Positions 33,343 to 42,102 of a stretch of DNA of 55,254 bases are shown here, one piece after another. The position numbers and the translations under genes are program-made. How positions within the stretch are numbered: position 1 is the first letter of the stretch; every line of letters starts with the position of its first letter. The notes under the pieces were generated by a model. That model saw nothing but the letters and a program-made list of their open reading frames with translations, was not told the origin of the DNA and ran no database searches. Origin of the DNA: Syntrophales bacterium (GTDB lineage Bacteria > Desulfobacterota > Syntrophia > Syntrophales > UBA8958); the NCBI GenBank assembly GCA_023231165.1, contig JALNVY010000001.1, positions 1 through 55,254 of the forward strand, read 5' to 3'.

Positions 33343-33564
33343 ATGCCCTCAGCCGAAGTCGTCTGTCCTTTTTGTTCTTGCCCTGTCGATATTAAAAAAT
33401 TTGGTAATGGATGGGTGGGTATATGTTGTCGCGAAGTTATTTATAATTCTGCTCAGTCGCCTGTGACAACAATGCCAGTAAATGAAGAGACCACAAAGAA
33501 TATCGTCTCAAAACGGTCAAGTATCAAAAACTCCCCCAAAGCGCTCAACGGGAACTACTTATAA
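33343..33564 (+). CDS. Small CxxC protein
   Basis: A 73-residue protein with VVCPFCSCPVDIKKFGNGWVGICCRE in its first half, a pattern of two cysteine knuckles (CPFC...CC) resembling a zinc ribbon or a carboxyl-type metal site. The rest is Ser/Thr/Asn-rich with no pattern. AAGGAG lies 6 bases before ATG 33343, so translation is credible. No named family was recognised. It follows the PAS/LuxR gene by about 130 bases and precedes a folded intergenic element. Confidence 0.6.
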   Translation: MPSAEVVCPFCSCPVDIKKFGNGWVGICCREVIYNSAQSPVTTMPVNEETTKNIVSKRSSIKNSPKALNGNYL

Positions 33565-33935
33565 AGGTAGTTTTTATCAAGATCAGCCTTCAATAGTCAG
33601 AGTTGGGATCATCAGCACCTGCAGGGTGGATGGAGCAGAGTGCCTACACCGATTATCTTGCTCCACCCTTGCTGAAGGCTGCGCAGTAACAAGAGTTGAT
33701 CTTTTGATCCCACTCCTCTATGCAACCTTTCAAATGGGAATTGTGATTTTATAAAAGGGTTGTCGTTTGTGCCCATAGTCACTTCTAAATATGACGCTCT
33801 CTATCATCGATAGAGCGATCTTCCCATTGTACCAAAGCATAATCACCTTGACGGATACAGTAATTTATGATTACCATGAACTGAATGTAACATACTCATA
33901 TCAATAGGTAAAATAGATTATGTTAGGACATGTTC
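33565..33935. other. Gap between small CxxC gene and MetH activation gene
   Basis: This 371-base region holds the folded element at 33584-33681 and, farther on, a short perfect hairpin CTCTATC-ATC-GATAGAG at 33799-33815. The remainder is AT-rich with no recognised gene. No B12-box or SAM-box was found, although the following genes belong to cobalamin-dependent methionine synthesis. A weak AGGA at 33925-33928 is the only ribosome-site candidate for the next gene. Confidence 0.4.
33584..33681. ncRNA. Possible structured RNA or element end (~98 nt)
   Basis: CAGCCTTCA (33584-33592) pairs perfectly with TGAAGGCTG (33673-33681), enclosing a second stem in which AGGGTGG (33613-33619) plus AGCA (33624-33627) pair with TGCTCCACCCT (33659-33669), leaving a 4-base bulge. 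The 5' side has a 20-base internal loop. It lies in a 371-base gap ahead of the methionine synthase genes. It matches no cobalamin or SAM riboswitch consensus that I can recall, so a mobile-element end is an alternative. Confidence 0.4.
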
Positions 33936-34583
33936 ATGGTCCCCTTGTTTTTTGAATCCATACCCGTTACCCTGCCCCGTCCTGCTATCTACAGGCGCCT
34001 CGGTTACCGAAAGGAAGCTACCCGAATCAGCCTCGGGCATCGTCAGGAAGTGGAAGGGTATATTACCGAGACCCTGCCCCTGCTGCAATTGAAGGGAAGC
34101 GCCTTGCGCCTGCCGATCGAGCTTGAAGGGGCGGCGCTGATAAGCCTGCCGGAGGGGAACGCCTTTGCAAGCAGGAAACTGGCCCGGTTTCTCAAGGACG
34201 CCCGCGAAATCATCCTCATGGGGGCGACGCTGGGAACAGCCATCATGGAGGCCATTCAGGCCGATATAGGTGGACGGAATGCGACCCGAGGCGTGGTTAT
34301 GGATGCTACGGCCAGTGAGGTCGTGGATACAGGTCTCGACTGGATCATGGGCTACTTCCGGCAAGCCCTCCGGCGGGAGGGAAAAACGCTTTTAAATAGT
34401 CGTTTTTCCGCTGGTTACGGAGACTTTGCGCTGGAAAACCAGCAGCTTATGCACCGGCTCCTGCAAATGGACAGATTGAATGTAACGATCACGGAAAGCT
34501 GCATACTTGTCCCGGAGAAATCCGTGACCGCCGTTACGGGAATAATCTTGACTGAAACGTCTCATTATTCACCCCCACCATAA
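33936..34583 (+). CDS. Methionine synthase activation-domain protein
   Basis: A 215-residue stand-alone version of the MetH C-terminal reactivation domain. Diagnostic segments are ARFLKDAREIILMGATLG, RFSAGYGDFALENQ and CILVPEKSVTAVTGI, where the domain binds S-adenosylmethionine next to cobalamin. In the usual MetH this region re-methylates cob(II)alamin using AdoMet and an electron donor. The MetH gene at 34790 ends after its B12 domain, so this protein probably supplies the missing function in trans. ATG at 33936 is favoured by AGGA at 33925-33928; ATG at 33930 is an alternative. Confidence 0.85.
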   Translation: MVPLFFESIPVTLPRPAIYRRLGYRKEATRISLGHRQEVEGYITETLPLLQLKGSALRLPIELEGAALISLPEGNAFASRKLARFLKDAREIILMGATLGTAIMEAIQADIGGRNATRGVVMDATASEVVDTGLDWIMGYFRQALRREGKTLLNSRFSAGYGDFALENQQLMHRLLQMDRLNVTITESCILVPEKSVTAVTGIILTETSHYSPPP

Positions 34584-34585
34584 CC

Positions 34586-34614
34586 TTCCCCCTTTGCTTT
34601 GAAAAGGGAGGGAA
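34586..34614. repeat. GC-rich imperfect hairpin
   Basis: TTCCC (34586-34590) and GGGAA (34610-34614) with mostly paired C/T and G/A runs between them form an imperfect hairpin around GCTTTG. About 65 bases later GGGGCGGGGTGAGGATTTTTT follows, in the style of the other C-rich repeats of the window. It lies between the two methionine synthase genes and may be a repeat remnant or a weak terminator. Confidence 0.35.
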
Positions 34615-34789
34615 TTTCTGTGTTTTTTGCAAGGGTGTCGACCCTAATTTTCATTATGGGCAAAACGATAAAGGAAAAAGGGGCGGGGTGAGGATTTTTT
34701 GTTGTCATTTGATCCCAGCTTGTTATAAGAATTTCCGTCCATGCGACCTTGAGGGTTTGTAAATTAACAGTTTCATCAGGAGAATCATT

Positions 34790-37201
34790 TTGAATAAAGG
34801 CAGAATAAAGACATTACTCAAGAAAAGGATACTCATCCTCGACGGCGCCACGGGAACAGAACTGCAGAAGCGGGGCATGCCTGCCGGCGTCTGTCCCGAA
34901 CGGTGGTGCACGGAGAACCCGGAAGTTATCCAGGCGGTCCAGCGGGATTATCGGGAGGCAGGTTCAGATATGGTTTATACCTGCACCTTTGGCGGCAACC
35001 GCCTGAAGTTGTCGGAATATGGTATCACCGACGTTAAGGAGATCAACCGCAAACTGGCCGTCCTTTCCCGGCAGGCAGTTGGGTCCGGGGTGCTGGTGGC
35101 GGGGGATATCGGTCCTACCGGCCGGTTTATCGAGCCCTTTGGCGACCTTCCCTTTGAAGAAGCCGTGGCGATTTTCAAGGAACAGGTGGCGGGTCTTGTG
35201 GCCGGGGGTGTGGATCTCTTTGTCATCGAGACCATGATGGACATCCAGGAAGCAAGGGCGGCCCTGCTGGCGATAAAAGAAACGGGCGACTATTTCACCA
35301 TCGTCACGATGACCTACGAGCCGGATGGGCGCACCCTGAATGGTACGGACCCGGTTACGGCCCTCATTACCCTCCAGAGTCTCGGGGCCGACGCTGTGGG
35401 CTGCAATTGCTCGGCGGGACCTGAGGCGATGATGGAATGGATCGAAGCGATGAAGCCTTACGCCACCGTTCCCCTGGCGGCCAAGCCCAACGCGGGGATT
35501 CCCCGCTTGGTGGGGATAACGACGACCTTTGACATGGATGCCACTGCCTTTGGCGCCTTCAGCAAATCTTTTGCCGCTGCCGGCGTTAACCTCCTGGGCG
35601 GGTGTTGTGGAACGACGCCGGATCATATCGGCGCTCTGAAGCGGGCTCTGGAGGCGACGCCCCCGGCGCCGCCGCGAAGGAAATCCCTGGCGGCTGTGAG
35701 TTCCGCCCGGGGACACGTCATCCTCGACCGTGACAAGCCCCTGTTCGTTATCGGCGAACGGATCAATCCCACGGGCAAGAAGGCCCTCCAGCAGGAACTA
35801 CGGGAAGGCAAGACATCCCTGGTGCGGCAAATGGCCAGGGAGCAGGAAGAGCAGGGCGCCGATCTTCTCGATGTGAATGTCGGCGTTCCCGGCATTGACG
35901 AGCCGCTGGCTATGAAATCCCTCCTCCGCGCCTTGGCCGGAACAACGGGTCTTCCTCTGGTGATCGATTCTCCCAAGTTGGATACCATCGAGGCGGCCCT
36001 GCGACTCTATCCGGGACGGGCCCTCCTCAATTCCATCTCCGGAGAACGGGAAAAGATGGAGAAGCTCCTGCCCCTGGCGGCGCGCTACGGGGCCATGTTC
36101 ATTCTTCTCCCCCTCCTCGACGGAGAGATTCCGGAGACGGCCGCGGGGCGCGGCAAGGTTGTCCGTGACGTTTATCGGGCGGCGCGGCGCCATGGTTTTA
36201 CCAAGGAAGATATCATCGTTGACGGACTGGTAATGACCGTTGCCGCCAATCCCGACGCCCCCGGCGAGACGTTAAAAACCGTCTCCTGGTGTTCCCGGTC
36301 CTTCGGCTGCCGGACGGTGCTGGGAGTTTCCAACGTGTCCTTCGGGATGCCGGAGCGGAAATGGTTGAATGCGGCCTTTCTGACCATGGCCCAGGCTGCG
36401 GGGCTGACGGTGGCTATTGTCAATCCGGCCAATCTGGAATTAACGGCGATGAAAAAGGCGGCCGACGTCTTCCTGGGAAAAGAGCGGGGGGCGGCGATCT
36501 ATATCGAATCTTTCCGTGACGGAGAGAAAACCGAGAAGAAACCTGCCGGGGGAGCGCCACTTACCCCTTCCGAACAGGTTCACCAGGCGATCCTCGCCGG
36601 CAATCGCGATGATATCGTCAGTCTCATCGCGGGGCTGCTGAAAAACGACGACGTCATGTCCGCCGCCCGGATTGTCGAGGAATTCATGATTCCGGCCATC
36701 CTCAGGGTGGGGGAGCTTTATGAACAGAAAACCTATTTCCTCCCCCAGTTGATTGCCAGCGCCGAGGCCATGAAGAAGGGTCTTGACCATCTGGAGCCCC
36801 TGCTGCGGGCAGCAAAGTCCCAGGGAACAAGCAAGGGAGTCATTCTGCTGGCGACGGTCCAGGGCGATATCCACGACATCGGGAAAAACATCGTCGCCCT
36901 GATGTTGAGAAACTACGGCTATGACGTCATTGACCTGGGGAAGGATGTGGCGACGGAGACTGTTATTGAGCATATGAAAAAATGCAAGCCCGATGTGGTC
37001 GGCCTGTCGGCCCTGATGACCACGACGATGACCGCCATGCAGAATGTTATGATGTTGGCCCGCCAGGAAGGTTTGAACACGCCTTTTATCCTGGGCGGCG
37101 CCGTTGTTACCGAGGCCTACGCGACCTCCCTGAGGGCGAAATATGCCCGGGATGGCGTCGAGGCGGTGCGGGTCGTGGAAGCACTGTTGAAACGCGCGTG
37201 A
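34790..37201 (+). CDS. metH: Cobalamin-dependent methionine synthase core (MetH)
   Basis: A 803-residue protein with three modules: homocysteine methyltransferase (about 1-290, zinc-type Cys at 205/207 and Cys272/273 in GGCCGTTPDHI), pterin-binding domain (about 315-570, GERINPTGKK, DVNVGVPGID), and B12-binding cap and Rossmann domain (about 590-803) with His695 in GDIHDIGKNIV. It makes methionine from homocysteine and methyltetrahydrofolate in the cytosol. The C-terminal activation domain of the 1200-residue enterobacterial enzyme is absent and is encoded at 33936. The start is TTG at 34790, 7 bases after AGGAG (34778-34782). Confidence 0.95.
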   Translation: MNKGRIKTLLKKRILILDGATGTELQKRGMPAGVCPERWCTENPEVIQAVQRDYREAGSDMVYTCTFGGNRLKLSEYGITDVKEINRKLAVLSRQAVGSGVLVAGDIGPTGRFIEPFGDLPFEEAVAIFKEQVAGLVAGGVDLFVIETMMDIQEARAALLAIKETGDYFTIVTMTYEPDGRTLNGTDPVTALITLQSLGADAVGCNCSAGPEAMMEWIEAMKPYATVPLAAKPNAGIPRLVGITTTFDMDATAFGAFSKSFAAAGVNLLGGCCGTTPDHIGALKRALEATPPAPPRRKSLAAVSSARGHVILDRDKPLFVIGERINPTGKKALQQELREGKTSLVRQMAREQEEQGADLLDVNVGVPGIDEPLAMKSLLRALAGTTGLPLVIDSPKLDTIEAALRLYPGRALLNSISGEREKMEKLLPLAARYGAMFILLPLLDGEIPETAAGRGKVVRDVYRAARRHGFTKEDIIVDGLVMTVAANPDAPGETLKTVSWCSRSFGCRTVLGVSNVSFGMPERKWLNAAFLTMAQAAGLTVAIVNPANLELTAMKKAADVFLGKERGAAIYIESFRDGEKTEKKPAGGAPLTPSEQVHQAILAGNRDDIVSLIAGLLKNDDVMSAARIVEEFMIPAILRVGELYEQKTYFLPQLIASAEAMKKGLDHLEPLLRAAKSQGTSKGVILLATVQGDIHDIGKNIVALMLRNYGYDVIDLGKDVATETVIEHMKKCKPDVVGLSALMTTTMTAMQNVMMLARQEGLNTPFILGGAVVTEAYATSLRAKYARDGVEAVRVVEALLKRA

Positions 37202-37257
37202 CGGTCTGACGCCACGAAACAAAGGGAAATAAAAATATTAGGAGAACTGATGCTGCC

Positions 37258-37836
37258 ATGACGATAGAGAAAATGAAAGCCCGCCTCATCGAGATTATCA
37301 TCGACAAGTCGTTTCAATACCGTGACAATCCACCTTTCACCCTTGCCTCGGGGAAAACGAGCAACTTCTATTTCAACTGCAAACCCACGACCCTCGATCC
37401 CGAAGGGATGAACCTGATCGGGGGAATCCTCTTTCAGATGCTTTCCGCCGCCGATGTTACCGCCACCGGCGGCCTGACCCTGGGCGCCGATGCCCTGGCC
37501 AATGCCCTGGCCGTGATCTCCTATCAGCAGGGAAAGCCCATCAAGGCCTTTATTGTCCGGAAGGATGTGAAAGACCATGGAACAAAGAGCGCTATAGAGG
37601 GGGGTGTCCGGACCGGGGAACGGGTGGTGATCCTCGATGACGTTATCACGACCGGAGGCTCCACGATTACGGCCATAGAAAAGGCAAAAGGGGCGGGGCT
37701 GGTTATTGATCGGGTGATCGCCCTCATCGATCGGGAAGAAGGGGGAAAGGAGAACATCCTGGCCCATGTCCCCAGGGTGGATGCCGTAGTGACACGTTCA
37801 GAAATCATGGCTGCCTATAAAAAAGATCTTGCGTGA
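37258..37836 (+). CDS. pyrE: Orotate phosphoribosyltransferase
   Basis: A 192-residue PRTase. It has the FTLASGKTSNFYFNCKPTTLDP entry segment, the VRKDVKDHGTK loop and the PRPP-binding VVILDDVITTGGST. It joins orotate to PRPP to form OMP in pyrimidine synthesis. ATG at 37258 lies within ATGCTGCCATGA; AGGAG at 37240-37244 serves, at a spacing that is longer than ideal. It follows metH by 56 bases and overlaps the DUF3047 start (GTGA), so metH-pyrE-DUF3047 may be one operon. Confidence 0.93.
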   Translation: MTIEKMKARLIEIIIDKSFQYRDNPPFTLASGKTSNFYFNCKPTTLDPEGMNLIGGILFQMLSAADVTATGGLTLGADALANALAVISYQQGKPIKAFIVRKDVKDHGTKSAIEGGVRTGERVVILDDVITTGGSTITAIEKAKGAGLVIDRVIALIDREEGGKENILAHVPRVDAVVTRSEIMAAYKKDLA

Positions 37837-38603
37837 CCGTTTGGTCTGAGGTAAAGGCGGTGCAAAATTTTGATATGAATGCATGGGAAATGTTCAATAA
37901 ACGTTTTTTCGCCATAATCCTGGTAGTTGTGCTTGTGATTTTTATTTCAGCGGGAGATCTCTTTTCCGTTCTGGAAGAATCAGTCGTGGTGGCTAAATAC
38001 AGATCGCCCCGGTTGGTCGATGGCGTCCCGGAAGGCTGGACCCTGATGAAGCACAGCGGCACCCCGAATATAAATCTAGTCAGGGCGGGAGATGCCTATT
38101 ATGTCAGGATGATAAGTGATCCCCGTTCGGGATTCGGCATCGAAAGGAACATGCGGGTTGATCTCAAGGAATATCCCTATCTCAACTGGACATGGCGGGC
38201 AACAAAACTTCCCAAGGGAGGGGATGTCCGCAAATCCGCAACGGATGATCAGGCCCTGCAGGTCTATGTGGTTTTTCCCTCCACGGTTTTCCCTGAAAAA
38301 CTCAATACCCCGATCCTGACTTATATCTGGGACAATGAAGCCCCGAAGGGCCTGTCGACTCGGAGCCCTAAGCCCTTCCTGAAGAGGATACGTTACCTCG
38401 TTCTCCGTAACAAAACCGATCAACTGGGGAACTGGTACACCGAGAAGAGAAATATCTACGAAGACTATAAGCGGATTTTCCGGGACATCCATGGAGGAGA
38501 ACCCATGGGGGCGATCCATGGCGTCCGTTTTTACATCAATTCCCAGAATACCAGGAGCAATGCCGAAGGCTATATAGGGGAGATGTCCTTCAGCAAAAAC
38601 TGA
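37833..38603 (+). CDS. DUF3047 domain protein, membrane-anchored or secreted
   Basis: A 256-residue protein with one hydrophobic segment (about residues 23-42, FFAIILVVVLVIFISAG) and then a DUF3047 domain (about 50-252): VDGVPEGWTL, YPYLNWTWRATKLPKGGD, DDQALQVYVVF, LTYIWDNEAPKG and the final NTRSNAEGYIGEMSF. The domain has a jelly-roll-like fold, probably periplasmic; its function is unknown. The GTG at 37833 overlaps the pyrE stop; an ATG at 37875 would put the hydrophobic stretch at the N terminus and is a fair alternative. Its TGA stop is completed by a palindromic element. Confidence 0.8.
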   Translation: MTVWSEVKAVQNFDMNAWEMFNKRFFAIILVVVLVIFISAGDLFSVLEESVVVAKYRSPRLVDGVPEGWTLMKHSGTPNINLVRAGDAYYVRMISDPRSGFGIERNMRVDLKEYPYLNWTWRATKLPKGGDVRKSATDDQALQVYVVFPSTVFPEKLNTPILTYIWDNEAPKGLSTRSPKPFLKRIRYLVLRNKTDQLGNWYTEKRNIYEDYKRIFRDIHGGEPMGAIHGVRFYINSQNTRSNAEGYIGEMSFSKN

Positions 38604-38725
38604 CGGCTTCGTAAGAAGTCCGGATGCTGCGTTGCGCCGCATCCATCGGCACTGCGGCGTACGCCAAGTACGCCTCATTCCTCAGTATCTGCACGCCTTG
38701 CCTGCGGATTTTTTAAAAAGCCGTC
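38602..38725. repeat. Palindromic element, copy 2 (~124 bp)
   Basis: This copy starts GACGGCTTCGTAAGAAGTCC and ends with AAAAAGCCGTC, and keeps the internal GGCGTAC/GTACGCC stem of copy 1 (21396-21520). Its arms have diverged, especially on the right side. Similarity to copy 1 runs on for about 40 bases (CTTTTTAGGGATTCCTCAAAA), up to the AsmA start. As in copy 1, its first two bases supply the last two bases of the upstream TGA. Confidence 0.87.
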
Positions 38726-38769
38726 GATTATGTCAAACTTTTCAACTTTTTAGGGATTCCTCAAAACTG

Positions 38770-41700
38770 ATGAAAAAGAGAATCCTCATCATCTGCGTCA
38801 CCCTTGTTAGCATCCTGATAACGGGCGGCCTGTTCGTCGTCTATTTCTATCAACAAATCCAAAATCTTGAGGCATACAGGCCGACCATCGTGGACTACGC
38901 GAAAAAGGCCCTGGATCGGGATATTCAATATGCATCCGGCCATGTCTCCTTTGGCTTTTGGCCGGCGCTGACCTTTGACAGGGTTGCGATCATGGAGAAG
39001 AATAGTTGCGACCCTTTTGTCTCAGTGGCGCGGCTGACCGTTCGCGTCGCCCTGCTGCCCTATCTGCTGGAGCGGAAAATCATCCTGAAGGAAATTGATC
39101 TGCAACAGCCTTATATTGTCATTATCCGGGACAAACAGGGGAAGTGGAATATTGACGATCTGATGGAAACGAAAAAAGAACCGCCCGTGGAACTCGGCGG
39201 TCTGACTGTTCAGGGAGGGGCCGTAACGTTACGTGATCTATGGATAAGCCCGAAAGGGATTCAAGCCGATTTTAAGGATGTCCGCCTTAAAATCGATCAG
39301 ATACAGCGGGAAAGGAAGACCAGTTTTCAGCTTGAAGCGGTCCTCTCGGAAAGCGCCCGTAGGGCCAGTCTGGCGGTGGAAGGATCTCTTTATCTCCCCC
39401 GGTATCCGGAACCACTCATTAATAGCCGGATCGATTCCCGGCTCCGTATTCAGGAACTCGATCTCGCCACTTGCCGGCCCTATTACGGCGGTAAAGTTCC
39501 TTTTCAGCAGTTAGCCGGTCTGCTTAATGTCAATATCGCCATCAAAGGTCAAAAACAGGAGTTTACCTCTTCCGGGGCTATAGAACTTAAAAATGTAAAG
39601 TTTCAGTATCCCCGGGTATTTCCAGGTCCGCTGGCGCCAACCTCATTGCGCCTGATCTATAATCTAAAACGCACCCCCGAGGAGATTTTCCTGAACAAGG
39701 CCGAACTTGCCGTTGATGATGTCATGATTAAAGGGCAGGCTGCAATCAGGGAATTGCGGACAGAAGATCCATTCATTGATGTAAAGGCCACGCTGGGGCC
39801 TTTTGATCTGGAAAAATACGGACAATATGTCCCTTATGGCATCATCCACCCGGTAACGGCCGCGTTTATCAAGGAACATATCCGGGCCGGTCTTTTCCAT
39901 ATCCAGGAGAGTTCTTTGAAAGGCCGGTTGAGCCAACTCCGAAAGTGGGGAGGGGCAGATCACAACGATCTCCTCGTTGTGAAGACTTCCGTGTCAAAGG
40001 GTGTCGTAGGTTTTGGCAACTCGACACCAGTCTTTAACGGCATCACGGGAGAACTGGTGTTTATGGAACGGGATATTCAGTTCAATCAGCTGACGGGATA
40101 TTTCGGGACCTCACCCGTTACCTTGACCGGAAAAATTGCCGGATATCCCCTCCCTGAACCTGCCACCTATCCCTTCAACGCCACCGTTCAGCCGACAAAC
40201 CGCGAACTGGCCTGGCTGATCGGGGAAGATCTGATGAAAAAGCTGTCTTTAAGCGGTAATACAACCTTGAAGTTGAGCGGCTTGGGACCATTGGCCAATT
40301 ATCGCCTGAATGGGGAATGGAACCTGACGCCGGCCCGCTACCGATATGGCGATGTCATGATCAAGCCGGCAGGGCAGAAAAACCAGCTGGATTTTGTGGC
40401 GGCGATCAGGGACGGGAAGCTGCAGATGGACCCGTTTAATTATTCTTTGGGAACCCTTGTCCTGTCGGGAACCTTGACGTCACCCCTTAAGGATGCAAAA
40501 CAGCCATATTCCATGTCTTTTCACACGAATACGGTCAACCTCCGGGATCTCCAGACTTACTTTCCTGAACTCAAACGGCGGCAGGCGGAGGGTTTGGCTC
40601 AAGCCGTAATCACCGGCGAGGGAGGGGGAAAAACAGGGACGCCCGACCGTTGGCGCGGCGATATTTCCATGCAGGGAACGTCCTTCCATCTGTCGGAAAA
40701 TATAAAAATAATTAAGGACGTGAATGGTTCAATACACCTGGAAGGCGAAAAAGCAACCTCTTCCCGTCTATCCGGACGTTATGGCGAGACGCCCTTTACC
40801 GTGGGTGGTGAGGTTGCGGATTTCAAAGCCCCGGTCTTTTCCATGACGTTTTCCCTACCCATTTTTCATCCCGAGGATTTTAATTATCGAAGCCTGCCGG
40901 CAGGGTATCAGATACGTGATATCAGCGGCGATGTTTCCTTCCGGAATGATCTCTGGCAGGTCCGCTCGCTGTCCGCCCGTCTCAACGATTCGGTTGTGAC
41001 GGCTAGGGGGTCTGTTCAGGATGGCCGGGAAAGGGTCATCAAGGGCGACGTTTCTTTCTCTTACCTCAAGGGGGAGGATCTGGCGGCGATGATGAAATTG
41101 GAGAAAACAGGGGGTAAGAAAACAGCAGCCCCCCCATTATCCATACAGACCACGGTCCGGGCAGCGACGGGCAAGCTCGGGGGACTGTCTTTTTCAGACT
41201 TCCGCGCCGACCTTACTTATAATGCAAACAAGCCCGAATTCCCCCCGCTCATAAAAGCCGCAGTCCGGGCGACCGGAGGTAAACTCGATGATCTGTCCCT
41301 TAAAGATCTTCACGCCGATCTTAGCTATAATTCAGAAAAGCTTGAATTTTCGTCGCTTACCTGGGCCATGCAGGACGGACGCGGCGCCGCCAAAGGATCT
41401 ACCCAGTTTCCGGCGGCAAGTTCCCCGCGCCATCAGTATCAATTCCAGCTTGACCGGGTGCCGGCAGAGGCCCTTTTCTGGACAGCGGAGAAAGCGGAGA
41501 AAGACCAGCGGGTCAAGGGGACCGTGACGGCAAAAGGCGATCTCACCGCCACCGGAAAAACCGCCGCCGAGCTGAAAGCGTCTGCCGCTGGCATGGTGAA
41601 TATGTATATCGAAAAAGGAATAATTAGGAAAGTCAATACATTATATAAAATATTTTCCGTTCTCAATATGTCTCAGTTATTGAAATTTAAACTTCCCGAC

Positions 41701-42102
41701 ATGACTGCGGACGGAATGCCGTATAATTCCATTACGGCAACTCTACTTTTTAAAAACGGGGTCATGACAAGCAAAAATTTCTATATCGACAGCGAAGCCA
41801 TTAATATCCTCGCCATGGGCAGTATGGACATTATTCAGGAAAAGATTGACCTTAAAGTCGGTCTGCAACCCCTGCAAACTTTGGACAAGATCGTCAGCAG
41901 GATTCCGGTGGTGGGCTGGATCCTGACGGATGAAGATAGAAGGTTTATTACTGTCTATTTTGAAGTAAAAGGACCAGTGGGAGATCCTGAGGTCAAGGCC
42001 ATTCCGGGAAGGGAATTATCAGCAGAAGGCCTCGACATGGTTAAAAGGGTATTCAAACTTCCCCAAAAACTTATTACCGATACGGGGGAAGTCCTTTACT
42101 GA
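38770..42102 (+). CDS. AsmA-family envelope protein
   Basis: A 1110-residue protein. One N-terminal membrane anchor (about 5-27) is followed by the AsmA opening DYAKKALDRDIQYASGHVSFGFWPALTFDRVAI (position-specific to the family) and long runs of beta-strand repeats. A C-terminal AsmA-like domain lies at about 960-1080. AsmA/TamB-type proteins form hydrophobic grooves that move phospholipids between membranes. Two near-identical segments, LGGLSFSDFRADLTYNA and LDDLSLKDLHADLSYNS, show a local duplication at about 810-860. The frame is open back to 38632 through the palindromic element, but ATG 38770 is the real start. Its end overlaps the endonuclease V gene by 7 bases. Confidence 0.9.
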   Translation: MKKRILIICVTLVSILITGGLFVVYFYQQIQNLEAYRPTIVDYAKKALDRDIQYASGHVSFGFWPALTFDRVAIMEKNSCDPFVSVARLTVRVALLPYLLERKIILKEIDLQQPYIVIIRDKQGKWNIDDLMETKKEPPVELGGLTVQGGAVTLRDLWISPKGIQADFKDVRLKIDQIQRERKTSFQLEAVLSESARRASLAVEGSLYLPRYPEPLINSRIDSRLRIQELDLATCRPYYGGKVPFQQLAGLLNVNIAIKGQKQEFTSSGAIELKNVKFQYPRVFPGPLAPTSLRLIYNLKRTPEEIFLNKAELAVDDVMIKGQAAIRELRTEDPFIDVKATLGPFDLEKYGQYVPYGIIHPVTAAFIKEHIRAGLFHIQESSLKGRLSQLRKWGGADHNDLLVVKTSVSKGVVGFGNSTPVFNGITGELVFMERDIQFNQLTGYFGTSPVTLTGKIAGYPLPEPATYPFNATVQPTNRELAWLIGEDLMKKLSLSGNTTLKLSGLGPLANYRLNGEWNLTPARYRYGDVMIKPAGQKNQLDFVAAIRDGKLQMDPFNYSLGTLVLSGTLTSPLKDAKQPYSMSFHTNTVNLRDLQTYFPELKRRQAEGLAQAVITGEGGGKTGTPDRWRGDISMQGTSFHLSENIKIIKDVNGSIHLEGEKATSSRLSGRYGETPFTVGGEVADFKAPVFSMTFSLPIFHPEDFNYRSLPAGYQIRDISGDVSFRNDLWQVRSLSARLNDSVVTARGSVQDGRERVIKGDVSFSYLKGEDLAAMMKLEKTGGKKTAAPPLSIQTTVRAATGKLGGLSFSDFRADLTYNANKPEFPPLIKAAVRATGGKLDDLSLKDLHADLSYNSEKLEFSSLTWAMQDGRGAAKGSTQFPAASSPRHQYQFQLDRVPAEALFWTAEKAEKDQRVKGTVTAKGDLTATGKTAAELKASAAGMVNMYIEKGIIRKVNTLYKIFSVLNMSQLLKFKLPDMTADGMPYNSITATLLFKNGVMTSKNFYIDSEAINILAMGSMDIIQEKIDLKVGLQPLQTLDKIVSRIPVVGWILTDEDRRFITVYFEVKGPVGDPEVKAIPGRELSAEGLDMVKRVFKLPQKLITDTGEVLY

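Noticed and set aside
33565..33935. Cobalamin or SAM riboswitch before the methionine synthase genes
   Set aside because: The conserved B12-box and SAM-I core sequences were not found; the folded element has a different plan.
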